Shown: one piece after another, positions 9,832 to 21,924 of the stretch | Position numbering within the stretch: position 1 is the first letter of the stretch | How the letters are laid out: every line of letters starts with the position of its first letter | From: Chalciporus piperatus | Taxonomy: Eukaryota; Basidiomycota; Agaricomycetes; Boletales; Boletaceae | Reading direction: 5' to 3' | DNA length: 47,068 nucleotides | Assembly (NCBI GenBank): GCA_038093975.1 | Contig: JBBPTG010000187.1 | Location: 1-47,068, forward strand | The notes under the pieces: generated by a model | Seen by the model: the letters and a program-made list of their open reading frames with translations, nothing else | What the model was told of the DNA's origin: nothing | Database searches by the model: none | Position numbers and translations under genes: made by a program

Positions 9832-12800
9832 CTAGAGATCCGCACCGACAGCGTCCACCACGTAGAGCACCTGCTGCGGCCTCACAAATAACCCCATGGA
9901 CTCCGATGACGACATGTCGCTCGCGGCAGGAGATACACTCCGCATCCTCTTCGTCCGATCTAACCCGACATGGAGCTGATCTCCCTCTCTCTTCGTACCA
10001 CTCGATCCCTTGAGTGTCGACGCGCCGTTACTCCACTCAGCTTTGCGCCGCCGCGGTGCGCGGATGTCTTCGCCAGCACCAAACTCCCATTCCGAGCCGT
10101 TCCCTCCGATATCAAAGTAGCGAACACCACCCCAGGAACCATCGCACCACGCCCGACCGTCACTCACATCGCCAACCCAGGCATCAAGGGGTACTTCGAC
10201 ACCAACCCAAGGTCCATTTTCGCCGAGGACTTCTCCGATGTACCTCGCAAACGCGCGGAATCGTTTCCGTTTAGACGAGATGATACAAGGAATGCCAATG
10301 TCGAGAGTCGCCCCTGGTGGGACCGTAGCCGCGAGGGTCGATTCTGTGAGCTCTGCCGAGGATTTTGTCTCAGGCGTTCGCGTGGAAGTGGTGATGGTAT
10401 CCGTACTTTCGCGTCGACCGAGTGTATTCTCGGCCGTTTGATCATCTGCAGGTGGAGGGGGAGGAGCAACGAGATCGATCGCCTCTGGGGTCTCGGGGGC
10501 AGTGTAGACAGTGTGGATATTCGTCTCCGTATCGTCATCTTCCAGCGGTGACTCTGCCGGCGGGACAGAGGGGTTATTTTCCTTCTCATTATCAACTTTG
10601 TCTTCCTTCGACCCACGATCCTTTCCAAGGTCCGCGCGACCCATTCGAGGCGAGGGTGAAGGAGAGGTTTTCTGACTAGCACTTTTCTCCACGATATTCC
10701 GCCCTAGTTTCTGTGCGACGGGCGTCGTACGACCTGCGGACGCCAATCGTTTTGTCGTAGATGAAGGGCTAACTTTAGCTGTATCCTTGTCCGTATGCCG
10801 CACAGGGGTTCGAGTGGCGACGGTAGATACGACAGACACCCCCGACGCGACACGCGTCCGGTTTGCAGTTGAGCCCCCGGGCCCTGACGTACTGGATGCA
10901 GTTCCTTTTTTAGCACTCGTGCCGACCGTCCTCGTGCTAACAGTTGATAACGTTGATCCTCCAGACGCTTTGCGTGACCGTGCACCACCCGAACCTGCCG
11001 ATGTGGGCGTGACGAGTTCGGATGGTGCAGTCCGGAATGTATTTGTATCTGACGTCGCAGAGGAGATGCTCGAGTTCGGACGGGAGATGGTAGATGGTAT
11101 GCGAAGCGTAGAGAGGCCGTTGTTCGGATGATGAGATGAATGATGAGATGACCGAACGGAGGTAGAGTGTCGAGAGCGGACAGAGGGTGCGGGGTGTTTG
11201 GTGGAGGAAGACTGGGAGATGGACGTTGACGTCGAGGTGGTAGAGCGCATTGATGATGCACTGTTTGTAACGATCCGTGAAAGAGTCGGCCGTCCGTTCG
11301 AGGAAGCAGCGATCGATGGTGTGGGTGTTGACTTTCCATCTTGATCGTCATCCAAGTCTTCTCCATCTCTGTCTGTGCCGACGCCGGTGGCCGACGTGGA
11401 TGTCGTACCCGCAGATGGAACTTTACGATGCCCCATCACATTGGAACGAGGCTTCTCCGTCGCCCCTGACCTTGCACTCCTCACGCTCGCGGAATCGGGT
11501 GTGAGCTTCGAGTCCGGTCGTACGTCACTCACGCGAGACGTCGTACTATGATTGCGTACCCTAGCAGACCCAGACGGTGTGAGCGTGGCCGTGCTCCGTG
11601 CGACACTGCGAATCGAGGCTCCGGAACTCGCAGGATTGCCGTCTCTCCCCTGAGCGTGAGGTTTGGACAACGTCGGTACAGAACGGGAAAGAACGGAAGC
11701 GCGAAGGGAATGAACCGAAAGCGTATCCGAGTCGGCGTCGTTGGCCGATCCACGGATCAATGACGGACGGAGTGCACGAGATAGATGAGGGTTTCGGAGA
11801 GTTTGGTGTGGTGCGGGAGACAAAAGGTCTTCGACGGGGACTTCGATTTCTGTCAGTTTGTCAGCGAATCGGCCATAAAAGCAGTAGATCGAATGAAGCG
11901 GATGGATCGTACCTTGCGAAATTTCTTTGATCGACCATCCCTCGAGCGCGTCGAAGCCACCTTCCTGGCGTACCCCCATCCACCGTTTGCGGATCCATTT
12001 CAACAAATCCACGCGGGCATCCTCTACCTGAGCGCGAATCTTCGAGGTTTGAGGGAGCATCGTTGCGTCAGTTTCGGTGGCGTGAGGGCGAAGTAGGATG
12101 CTAGATACGAGGGTCTACGATGGACGCGACACAAGCATCAGAGACCATACGTTACCCATGCAACGGTTCCAGAAATAAAGATACGCACCTGATAAACGGT
12201 AGCAGCGTAACGTTCGGTCATCCCCCGTTTTAAAGCTTCCATAACCCAGCCCACACGTTCCGAGTCCTCGAAGCCAACCCCATCTCCTTCCAACATCTCC
12301 ACCCAGTCTGCCTGCTCGAAACACGGCTCACTCTCCTTTATGAGACAGTCGTCGATCGTTTTCCGAGCAGTTAATACCATCTCCCTCGACACGTCCGCCC
12401 ATGCATCGATAGCCGCATCCAACTTCTTCATCGCATGTTGAGCGGCGAATAAGAGGGGAAAGACGTTCACAGGAGTTGTTCGCTTTCCGACTCCCTTGAC
12501 GACGCTATCCTTGATCTTTTGCGGGAGATTTGGAAATTCGGAGTTACACCAGCCTTCGCCAAAAAGTCCTACCAATGCTCGACGAGCCCCTCGCTCGAGG
12601 TAATTGTTGGAGACGTCGTCGGCTAGCGCGAATTCAAGTACGCGGGGGACTCGGCGAGCACATTGACGGCACCGACATCCCCCAGTACCCCATTTTGCGC
12701 CCGTGATTCGCTCGTATTCGTCGAATTCAAGGAAGGCGTGGTAGAGACCGTGTAGCATCTCGTAAACGATGCGCGCCTGAGTCTCGTTATACAGGTGAGG

Positions 12801-13852
12801 AAGTGAAAGATAATCCGCTGAACGGAGTATGGCAAACGCAGTGTCCAAATCGTATGTTCTATGAGAGAAAACGAGCGTGCCGGTGTAGATATAACCCAGT
12901 GTGAAGTGCAGAGACGCGGGCGTGAACGGTGGTGACGGCAAGGTGACGGCAAGGGGTTCACCTGGAGTAGTCGGTCCAGCTGCGATGGTCGCCTTTGGAC
13001 CCCAGGTGAGTAACTGGGCACGGAAATATGGTGAGCGAGAGACGAGAATGAAACGATGGGAAGAAAATATTGCGGTGGTATGCTCCGGATTTGAAGACGA
13101 GAAAGTGCCAGTGAGAGAGATGCGGATGTCAGAATAGAGACGAGAACGCCACATGTATACTAGGTCTTTGCGAAGCTTGTCGATACGGTTTTCTTCCGCG
13201 TCCACGGGATCGCGCGACTCGGAGGTATCAAAGAGGAACTCGAAAGCCTCTCCCAGCCCCTTGCCTGTATATAGATACTCAAGCTCATTTGAGAAGAGGG
13301 CCGGTGAGATTTGCTGGGGAATGCGGAGGACAGCACCTTGGTTGGTGGATGGTGACGGAGACGAAGAGCGGTAGGGAGAGGGTGAGCGTGAGTTATGGGC
13401 GTAATCTAAAGTGAGACTGAGGGATATAGATGACTGCGCGGGTGCAGGGGATGGCGAGGCTGAATACGGTGTCGGTGAAGCGATGGGCGGAGGGCGAAAT
13501 GAGAAATAGCGCGCCTGGAACGAAGGTGGGGCACGCGCATAGACGATCGCTGGGAGGGTGTCAGTAAATGACGAGGCCATCGACGAGAATACAAACCTTT
13601 GTGTCCCCAAACTTCGTCTGACGAGTCGTGATCGTCGTCTGGATGCAGTTCCCATACGACATCGGGGAAGCGATCCTTTGCGTTGTGGAAGAGTTCGAGC
13701 AGGTCGTTCTGCCAGTTATGTGTCGAGAGACGCGATGCCTCTGGGATTCCAGGCGGAGGAGAGGTGTTCGTCGCCATGGGTGATGAGGACGACGTGTTGG
13801 ACGACGGCAACGACGACGACGGGGAACGAGCCAGAAAGTCGACCGGACGCAA
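9832..13852 (-). CDS. Tandem-BTB/CAP-Gly fusion protein
   Basis: Four exons (13852-13597, 13549-12189, 12114-11913, 11849-9832) total 1279 codons including the stop. The first BTB/POZ-like block spans the first splice: FPDVVWEL then WGHKAIVYARAPPSFQARYF. A second BTB block (about residues 190-330) shows YSDIRISL, FSSHRFILVSRSPYFRAQLL and LGYIYTGTL. A 12-Cys/Arg patch (GGCRCRQCARR) and an alpha-helical region follow. Next come a roughly 450-residue Ser/Thr-rich, probably disordered, region and a C-terminal CAP-Gly domain (GENGPWVGVEV ... GVRYFDIGG). BTB domains usually mediate dimers or Cullin-3 contact; CAP-Gly domains bind tubulin or EB1 C-termini. A cytoskeletal adaptor role is inferred. 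Intron 11850-11912 is 63 nt with no stop. The alternative start is the ATG at 13777. Confidence 0.85.
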
Positions 13853-13969
13853 AACACGTGTAGCATGGTTAGGGTTCCGTGTTTGGAAAACTACTGCAGG
13901 GGGGTCGTTCCGGTCATCTCTGTGTGATCTGGGGGGTCATGAGATTCACGGTTGCTCACTGCGACGATC
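13853..13969. promoter_or_regulatory. Compact bidirectional promoter region
   Basis: Only 117 bp separate the divergent starts of the BTB/CAP-Gly gene (-) and TSR3 (+). No clear TATA box is visible. Shared regulation is an inference from spacing. Confidence 0.4.
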
Positions 13970-15089
13970 ATGGGCAAGGGATCGAAGAAACAGAGCTCAT
14001 CGAGGGGACGGCATGGTCATACGCGTATCCACAGAGGTCGGTATGATGACCAACTAATCGACAACGTCAAACCAGACAGCGTCGTCGATGATCTCAACGA
14101 CGACGACCATGAGAACGATGAGGATGTTGATCAAGACAACGTTCCCCACCAGTCAAGAATCGAAATTCCAGTAGCGATGTGGGTCAGTCCCAACGTCATA
14201 TCCATGGTCGCACACTGATCAAGCTGAAAGGACTTTGATCACTGTGACCCGCGGAGATGTTCCGGCAAGAAGCTCGCTCGACTCGGCCTCATCAAGGAAC
14301 TCAAGGTTGGAATACGGTTCCGTGGTATAGTCGTATCGTGAGCCGCACCGTCACGTTGGATGTCGATCTCCCTGGGCTGATATCCCTGGTTCCACTCAAG
14401 ACCCAAAGGTACATCCGTTGTAAGCCCGGCTGACAGAGATATCATAGAGAAACACGGGCTAGCTGTCGTCGAGTGTTCGTGGGCGCGATTAGACGATGTC
14501 CCTTTCTCAAAGATATCAAGTCCGCACGAACGCTTGCGTATGTAGGCTATACTCAACAATTCTGTGATCTCACATCGCGATCCAGTACCATATCTTCTCG
14601 CCACCAACCCAACTAACTATGGTAAACCATGGAGGCTCAATTGCGTCGAAGCCCTCGCGGCTGCCTTCTATATCACCGGATTTGACCATTACGCAAAGAT
14701 ACTCTTAAATGGATTCGGCTGGGGAGAGTCTTTCTGGAAGGTCAACAGGCAAGTCTCCTTTCACAATCGGACGTGCGGATCCGGCACATATCCTCTCCAC
14801 ACTTCAGAGTATATCTGGAGAGGTACAAAACCTGCAAGTCAGCCACAGAAGTCACCGCAATGCAAGAGGCGATTCTCGCGGAACTCCAAGAAAGCTATCA
14901 AGACTCCCGAAAAGCCAAATATAAAGGTTAGTCTCCCTTCGTTCGCGCGTATCTGTAGATGAGATCACCCTTTCCTACGTAGAGTTAGGACCGGGAAGTA
15001 CGGAAGACCTTTTAGTTCCCAATCCTAACCACGCCACAATGGCTATCGAGGATTCAACTGGATCCGGGGAGGACGAGGATGATGAATAG
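13970..15089 (+). CDS. TSR3: 18S rRNA aminocarboxypropyltransferase Tsr3
   Basis: Exons 13970-14182, 14231-14337, 14401-14537, 14586-14748, 14808-14926 and 14983-15089 give 281 residues. Tsr3 transfers the 3-amino-3-carboxypropyl group from SAM to a hypermodified pseudouridine in 18S rRNA during late small-subunit maturation. Family hallmarks visible are [67 protein letters not shown] and [19 protein letters not shown]. The N-terminus is basic (MGKGSKK) and the C-terminus acidic, both usual for the family. The fourth intron (14749-14807) starts with GCAAGT rather than GT; only this donor keeps the conserved frame. The gene lies head-to-head with the BTB/CAP-Gly gene, about 120 bp apart, so the promoter is probably shared. 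Confidence 0.95.
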
Positions 15090-16100
15090 ATAGTAGATGG
15101 GTACTGTCTCAAAATGTTACCATTTGAGGTAACGTTAGCGAACCAACAGAAGAGCCGAAGGTGGTGAGTTGGCAACTTGCATGGATTCCGATATCGACTC
15201 GGTATCTAACCTGCGCATACGGAATTTTGCACCACTATGATGTAGTCTGTTTCCTAGAATACCTCGTCAGACATGGTCAAACATCGCCAAGCACTGAGCC
15301 AATTCCGTGTCACACATACTCACAAATGAGCAGGGAATTGGGCCATCATGGTGATGGAAGGCACAGAGATGCAAACATACTCACATCGCGTGAACAAACG
15401 AGGGTTCCAAACATGCTCTCGATCTGAAAGGAGAATCGGGCGGATGGACAGTGAATGGGTATCCCTCTGCACATTCGCGTTTGTGTACAGAAGGACATGG
15501 CAGGCGGACGACATGGATCCATGCAACCAAGCGAGGATGAGGCTCTGCGGGTGGACGAACACGAAAAACGAAGGCGAATTCGTGATCGGATTTGCACTTG
15601 TGTTTCGTGTTCGTCAGGGATGGGTGAGCGGGACTGGTGAGGGTGGGGTAAGGCCTTAGGACCTTATAAAGGATGAATTAACGATTGCTGGTGATATGGC
15701 CACGCTCACCTAGTTCATTGAACCCGCAAATCACCAGCATTGCCCCAGGTTTTCCAGTATCCGTCATCGCTCCACACTCCGGTCCCGCAGGAGATCGACC
15801 AATCATTGGGTAAGCATTTGGCGTGGGTGTTTACTCAGCTTTGGGATTTGTAATGCGCTCAATTTGGCCGAAATATTCCCACCTTATAACCTTCTCCTCT
15901 GAAGATCTCGCTCTCGTTCGCTCACCCCCTGCGACGTGTATTTTGTGAGTTCAGTTCCGTCTTTCTGTATTTAGTCTGGCCGTGCCATCGTCTATGTCAG
16001 TTGTTGGCGGAAATCTGGCGTTGCAATCAGTGGATGGGCTTGGATTCGGCTGGATGCACTTGGATGTCGCTGACTTTTTCTCTCAGATAATCCGCCAAAA
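15090..16100. other. Intergenic region with RPL10 promoter
   Basis: Short open frames around 15320-15660 on both strands lack recognisable domains. The last 200 bp before the RPL10 start are pyrimidine-rich (15895-15960), as often seen upstream of ribosomal-protein genes, and contain possible 5'-UTR splice signals (GTGAGT at 15945, several CAG sites). No snoRNA was recognised. Confidence 0.4.
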
Positions 16101-16913
16101 ATGGGTCGCCGTCCAGCTCGCTGCTACCGCTACTGCAAGAACAAGCCCTACCCCAAGTCGCGCTACAACCGTGGTGTTCCCGACTCCAAGGCTCGTCTCT
16201 TTTCCCACAGGCCAACCATGTCTTAAATCTCATCTGCTCCACAATTTAGATTCGTATCTACGATCTTGGTCGCAAACGTGCCTCCGTCGACGAATTCCCA
16301 TTCTGCTGCCACCTCGTCTCTGATGAGTACGAGCAGCTTTCATCTGAAGCTCTCGAAGCCGCTCGTATCTGTGCCAACAAATATGTCACCAAGACCTCTG
16401 GAAAGGATTCCTTCCACTTGCGTGTCCGAGTCCACCCCTTCCACGTCCTGAGAATCAACAAGATGTTGTCCTGTGCTGGAGCTGATAGGTGTGTATCTAT
16501 TTACCCCTGTGGAAACCTGCTCTTGACGCTTTTCCATTCAGGCTTCAGACTGGTATGCGTGGTGCCTGGGGCAAGCCGTATGGCACTGTTGCCCGTGTCA
16601 ACATTGGTCAGATCATCCTCTCCATCCGTTGCAAGGATAGCAACGCCCAAGTCATCCAAGAGGCTCTCCGCCGTGCCCGTTACAAGTTCCCCGGTCGTCA
16701 GAAGATCATTGTCTCCAAGAAGTGGGGTTTCACTAACGTCAACCGCGAGGAGTACCTCAGGCTCAAGGAGGAGAAGCGTGTGTTGCAGTACGTATCACAT
16801 TTCACTTAGTGACCTTCCAGATCTGACCTGGTGATAGGGATGGTGCCTATGTACAATACATTCGTCCTCGGGGCCCTCTCGAAGCAAACCTCCGTGCGCA
16901 GCTCAAGGCTTGA
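16101..16913 (+). CDS. RPL10: 60S ribosomal protein uL16 (L10)
   Basis: Exons 16101-16190, 16250-16488, 16542-16787 and 16838-16913 encode 216 residues, the normal size for the family. uL16 sits near the peptidyl-transferase centre and is loaded late in 60S maturation. Near-universal segments are seen: [60 protein letters not shown] and [12 protein letters not shown]. The first intron (16191-16249) appears to begin GCTCGT after AAG. No GT in the neighbourhood preserves the invariant ...VPDSK/IRIYD... junction, so it is a second GC-AG intron in this window. Codon use is strongly biased (many C-ending codons), consistent with high expression. Confidence 0.97.
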
Positions 16914-17689
16914 GATATCTTCAGATTCTGCATTTTACACCTTCGATATCGATAGTTATCCGCGTCCAACGTCGAAGCTGTGTACTTATTTGTTGTTCTC
17001 AAAGCTGCTAGGCGAGCAACTCGTAGGTTTTATTATATGCAGTTGGCGTGAGTGATTGTCCACCCCACGTGGCGTTTTCCGTTCTTGAACACATGCTCTT
17101 TATTCACTACATCATCCTATCGCTCCTGTGGATGATGGCTAGGGGAACAAGAGCAAAGAGCGACCCCCAATCTCTGCATATCATCAGTATGAAACGTTTA
17201 CCATGTGTTTCGCATGCTTGGTCGTAGATAGGGAACAGTCATTGGCGTAAGAATAAATGAGTTTTCTTGGTTTCGTTGCAGTTTATGAGGTGACATCTTC
17301 GCTGAAACAGATCACAAGCCTTGTCCTCTGGTGGTTTTGGAACGAGGCCTGGGTTGTCACAGGAGCAGGAGTATTATGCAGGGGATGACTACCTTATTAA
17401 TTACGATACGCGTAGGGACAGGGATCAGTTGAACGTGTAGAAAATCATTCAAAGGAGTATACTATGGACGAAAGCCCAAAGCTAATGGCTGCAGTCCGAT
17501 CACGGATCATCCTCCTTGCGTTGAGTCTGCCAGGGACTCAGTTCAGCATTCTAGACCAACAGATCATGCTACCAGTACGACTCACACAGCTAGCATAGAG
17601 TTCACGTAGCCTAAATCGCGAAACCAAGAGTGTTAGAAATGAATCAGAAGGAACGAGCAAAAAGTACTTGCTTCGGCTAACCACGATTC
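16914..17689. other. Intergenic stretch
   Basis: This is the 3' flank of RPL10. No coding block, repeat or RNA gene could be supported. Confidence 0.4.
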
Positions 17690-19203
17690 CGACCGCGCAT
17701 ACCCAGTATCCATCACCTTGTGCGACATACTACTCTAGTCAGTCAATGTCAGCTCAACGACGTGGTTAACACTCACCACGATTCCAAGGATGATCGAAAT
17801 TATGCTGTATATGGTATATCGATTAAAAGTTGCACCAGGGTGATTTTCAAGCTGGCTAACCAAGTAAAGGCACCCATATTGATGAAAATAACCGCCAGGT
17901 CTTGAATAGCGCCGCGTTTCTTCCGGAATCCCGACCACCACATATATTTGAAGACAGAGCATGTGATAACGAAGTCACCCGCAGTATTCATGCAGGCAAT
18001 AGGTATAATCAACTGTGGATTAAAACAATTCGGGTGATCAGCGAGCAAACTGGGTGAATCTATGCTCCTCACCGGACTTGAGAACGAAGTGCGAACGGAC
18101 TCGGACTGGATGCTGCAAGGGACATTGTACTTTGACTAGCGAAGGAAGAAAACTACAGACCTCATAATCGAGAACCCTGGAGAGCAATTGCTGTGATTAC
18201 TGATTCGGACTCGTCTGGAAGCGTGAGAACACGTACATGTACCACAGCCTAGCAAGATCTGTGAGTTGGCTATGCAGTTAGAGGTCGAGGGACGAACATG
18301 CCTAATCCCAAAATTGCAGCTGCAAGCTTTGGCGGGTTAGGATACAACATCCATGGTAGGCTGGATCACGTTGGAACTTACAATGACTCCGGCGAGAAGC
18401 TTGTTCCTCCCGCTAACTGTTGAAATCTGAGTATATGTAAGGATCCTGAGTTGATGACCTACTGATCCATATGCGATGACAATAAAAGCTAAACAATGAA
18501 ATCAATAGGTCGGGAGCTGTTCAAGAACGGTGCTAACCATTGCACAGCAAATGTAATTATGAACTGTCACTTTACTATTAGTGCTGGGACCAACGAGTTT
18601 GGAAAGTGCCTCACATCAACAATATAATCGACCTGAGTTTGGTTCGTGAACAAGCCTAAGCAGGGTCATACATACCAGCGGATACTCACCAGAAGTCCCC
18701 TAGAGGTCACGTACTAAATGTATTGAATTAACCCTGCTTTGTTACACCTACCATGGTATATTCTCGCAACTTCGTGAATACCGTCGATGGCACGAAATGA
18801 GCATAGACCAGTAAAGCTGTGCTCCCCCGATCAGATGGACTGTGTCTGCTAGGCTAGACATGCCGTCATAGGATACGTTGGCAAGGTCGACGAATGAGAC
18901 GTACAAAATCACGAAGACCTATTGAAGAACCTCTCAGACGGGTGGGTACAAGGAAAATCAACCAACTGACCAACGATTTGAGGTACCTCGAGTCGTGTGG
19001 AAAGCAGCGGGCGTAATAGATCGACTGTCCCAAAGTTACACCGTACATTCTATTCGAACCGTCAGTGTCAGATTCTAAGGGAAAATGATAGCATCGAGTA
19101 GACTCACATGCTAGAGAAAGCAAATCCTATCCTGGTCGTGAGCATCAAATATTCCACCTTCAGAAACCTGCTGTGAGTCGTACCTATCAGTCCCGGAGCC
19201 CAT
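17690..19203 (-). pseudogene. DUF6534-type 7-TM membrane protein gene, apparently decayed
   Basis: Spliced minus-strand blocks recall the agaricomycete DUF6534 membrane family. 19203-19184, 19131-19108 and 19049-18971 give IGFAFSSIMYGVTLGQSIYY and FPHDSRYLKSL. 18918-18752 gives VFVILYVSFVDLANVSYDG and DTVHLIGG. Later come ISTVSGRNKLLAGVI (around 18380-18425) and IACMNTAGDFVITCSVFKYM with INMGAFTWLASLKITL (around 17830-18015). The order and spacing (VT.GQ..YY, then R..L.GRNK, then D..IT....Y) fit the family. Two frame breaks are apparent: one at the C5 run 18824-18828, where family-like reading resumes one frame over (STALLVYAHFV), and one near 17850, after which NRYTIYSIISIILGIV reads in another frame. 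Exons and introns are very short. An intact gene with unusual splicing is possible. Expected location: membrane, function unknown. Confidence 0.5.
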
Positions 19204-20386
19204 GCTGACATTACCAGGCTGTCAGCCATTCCGGAGTGGAACCAGTCTGATCCAGTATTGGTCCCAGTCGTTCTCGGAGTTTGTGGGGGCGTCTGAGATC
19301 ACGGGCTTTCCACGGGTCACCATCGAAGTCAAGGCTATAAGTACTGCCTTAAACGCCGTGTCCCTGCAGTGTCGCGAACCATCCTGAAAGGCGATATAGA
19401 CTTACATCATGCCAGGTTACATACCTCGGGTGGTAGCCGCCGACTTGGAACCGTCGCAATTGAAACTTTGTTGCAAATACAACCTTCAAGTATTCAGTAA
19501 GTATCATGTGATTGATCAATTTTACTTACGGCCAATGTAGTAAGATGGCCGATCTATGACAAAGCGAGCTTGCGAGCGACAGTCGCAGATCCAGGCCTTC
19601 GTGATAGGCGTGCCTCAAGAGCTCCGCATGGATCACCCACGTGATCTCCTCGATCCTTCTTCCAGAGTTCTATGCATGTCCGCCAGCAGGTATATCAAGA
19701 GGCCGCTGGTCCTCGTCGTCTCTCGAGCTTTCTTTCTTCCTTTCCCCCATCACGCGCACTCTCAATCCTCATCCCATTCGCTTTTTCGCACCCACCCACC
19801 TCCCGAATTATCTTTATCATTCCAGTGCCAGGTTGGTCTCTTCGTGCCCGTCCCCTCTTTCGTTTCGTCCTTGTCTCGGATTCTGCGGCACGAACCGATC
19901 CTCCTAGCGCTCAGAAGGTCTCGTCCTCCCCCGCGGCTTTGACTCCTGTCTTCGTCCGGAGTCTGTCGCTCTCAGGTCACGTGACCGCGCCCTCGCGGGC
20001 GAAAGCCCGCCGGACCGACCTTCCCACACACCCACAAGATCTAGTATGAAGATCTTCGTGAACTCATAGCATTGCGCCTGAATCTCGCCTTCCATTCTCA
20101 CGGAAACCTGTATCGTACTTAGTCTCAACATCTGTTCTCACAGAACCTAGTATTGTAGTGAACTACGCACAATACCATTTCCCTCTCTTTCTTCCTCTCG
20201 TCTGAACGCCACACACGAAGGCTCCAGACCCCTCGGGAGAGAAATCTTTTGGGTGTACTCTAGGACTCGATTACATACTATGTTGGTCACGTTCGTTTAC
20301 TTCAACAAATTCAATATCGTATTAGTATTTACTTGCAGTCGTCAGCTTGACTTCTTTGCTCTCTACCTCCATTCACTAACAAGATG
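19204..20386. other. Intergenic region upstream of the mL41 gene
   Basis: It contains a pyrimidine-rich tract (19720-19930), a palindromic TCACGTGA E-box-like site at 19977-19984 and a small GC-rich hairpin (GGCGGGC/GCCCGC type) around 19993-20012. No coding sequence was supported. Confidence 0.4.
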
Positions 20387-20953
20387 CATCCAACGTTCGC
20401 CTGTTTTTCCAAAGCCTCACGACGCGCTCTGACACCAAAACGAGGAAATAAAGATTTTTACAAAGGTGCGAACAACAAGTTCGTGCCAACCTCTTCCCTC
20501 TGACCTCGACTTCGCCACTGGATACCCCCAGGTACGCGTCAGGCCGCGCTTCCAGGTGGTCACCGTACTGGTGCCCCAGGTCGATTCGTCATCCGTGGAA
20601 CGTCCAAATACCGCCTCCTCGATGAAAAAGTCCGTGTTTTCGTTGGACCTGGCATCGAGGAAATTACAGCGTCCGAGGTACGGACCACTTCATCGCGGCG
20701 CGCAAATGCTTCGGATTGCTTACATATTCATCTCTTTTCTACCTTGTCGACTCATCCCGACGTGTAGCTTAAGCCATACGTACATGTTGCAACCAAGTTA
20801 ACGCCTCAAAACCGCCGTGACGCTCAGCTCCTCGTACCACTTCTACCAGCAACAAAGGTGAAGGAGTGGAGACGTAATGCAGAAGGAGCTCGCATCGAAA
20901 GCGCTTCAAATCCAGCACAAGTGCCAGAAAAGCAACATGAGGCACAGAGTTAA
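20387..20953 (+). CDS. MRPL27: Mitochondrial large-subunit ribosomal protein mL41 (MRPL27)
   Basis: Three exons (20387-20465, 20532-20677, 20768-20953) give 136 residues. The diagnostic N-terminal block reads RRALTPKRGNKDFYKGTRQA, followed by RTGAPGRFVIRGTSKYRLLD and VFVGPGIEEITASELKPYV. This matches fungal mL41, a mitochondrial 54S ribosomal component. The basic start (MHPTF...SKASRRA) would serve as a matrix targeting signal. The first intron has donor GTGCGA and acceptor CCCCAG; all phases agree. The gene is short and isolated, with no operon-like context. Confidence 0.92.
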
Positions 20954-21924
20954 TTAGACGACTCGACCACGAGCGAGTCATGCGACAGTCGATATTTTTT
21001 GTGAGGAACATTTTCGTTGAAGTTATCTCTTGTGTGGGAGGGCTCATCCAAATTTTATTTTGGACAGGCTATGTTCATGTTATACCTTCTTTTCCTGTAA
21101 TAGATCCATGACGCATGAAGCGGCCTTGCTTTGCGGAGTCTTCTTCGCCAATCATTCGAAACAATTACACATATCGCCGCAATTGATGCACAAGTACATC
21201 CATTGATTTCTCATTTGCCCTGCAACGATTGGACTCAAATGGCCAACGCGAGTCTGATGCAAATACATAGCGTCCCCTTGGTGATTTCAAGACATCAACG
21301 CGTATGTGAACATCAATTAAGGTGCTACCACAGGTTTGGCCAGTTTCCGAGCAATGCATTTCTGAGATCGTGCCTTGAATAAACAATAATGATATGTAGC
21401 TGTAGATACGTTTGGAACAAAGGCAGTCCGTCCATACCTGGTGGGGTAGTAAGACTTATCGGAGTTTGAATTAGACTTAAGTGGACTTACCTTTTTGGGA
21501 AGGACATTCCCATCACTCAGAATTGTCTCTAATAGTGGTGGTAGTACAGTGTGTATTCAGAGATCATATCATCAGCCCCACACGGTGTAGGTATTTTTTT
21601 CTTTTGCGCTTCGCGCGAATTAATTTAATTAATTTTCATCGTGACCAACGAAGGCAGAACGAACGAACCTTCCGAGGAAATGCCATCACGCGAACAGTGG
21701 AACAAACGATCCGGACGTGCCGTGATTCTCCGACAGATCTATGATATTCAACACTCGGAGGTTGACTTTTTCTACCATGTTCATCCGAGGCCCTCGTGAC
21801 CTGGTCACCTGTCCACTGCTAGTCATCGTATTTCCTGTCGAATTCTCCGACGTATGGCTTCTGAATTTAAGCGCACCCGCTATGTGTTCCCTGAGTTCGA
21901 CGCGGCCACCTTCATTCTGCAGCC
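20954..21924. other. Intergenic stretch between mL41 and the GDSL hydrolase gene
   Basis: No coding block was found. The AT-rich palindrome-like motif TTAATTTAATTAATTTT lies around 21619-21637. The last about 100 bp before 21925 is the likely promoter and 5' UTR of the hydrolase. Confidence 0.4.

Noticed and set aside
12060..12137. Reading the 742-codon frame starting at 12060 as a separate CAP-Gly gene
   Set aside because: The frame continues upstream in phase through a GT-AG intron (12115-12188) into the BTB frame with no intervening stop.
15320..15660. Overlapping 60-100-codon ORFs on both strands
   Set aside because: No domain, no consistent splice structure, and the coding signal is similar in both directions.
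19556..20049. 125- and 128-codon plus-strand frames
   Set aside because: Their translations are Ser/Pro/Arg-rich products of a pyrimidine-rich tract without conserved motifs.
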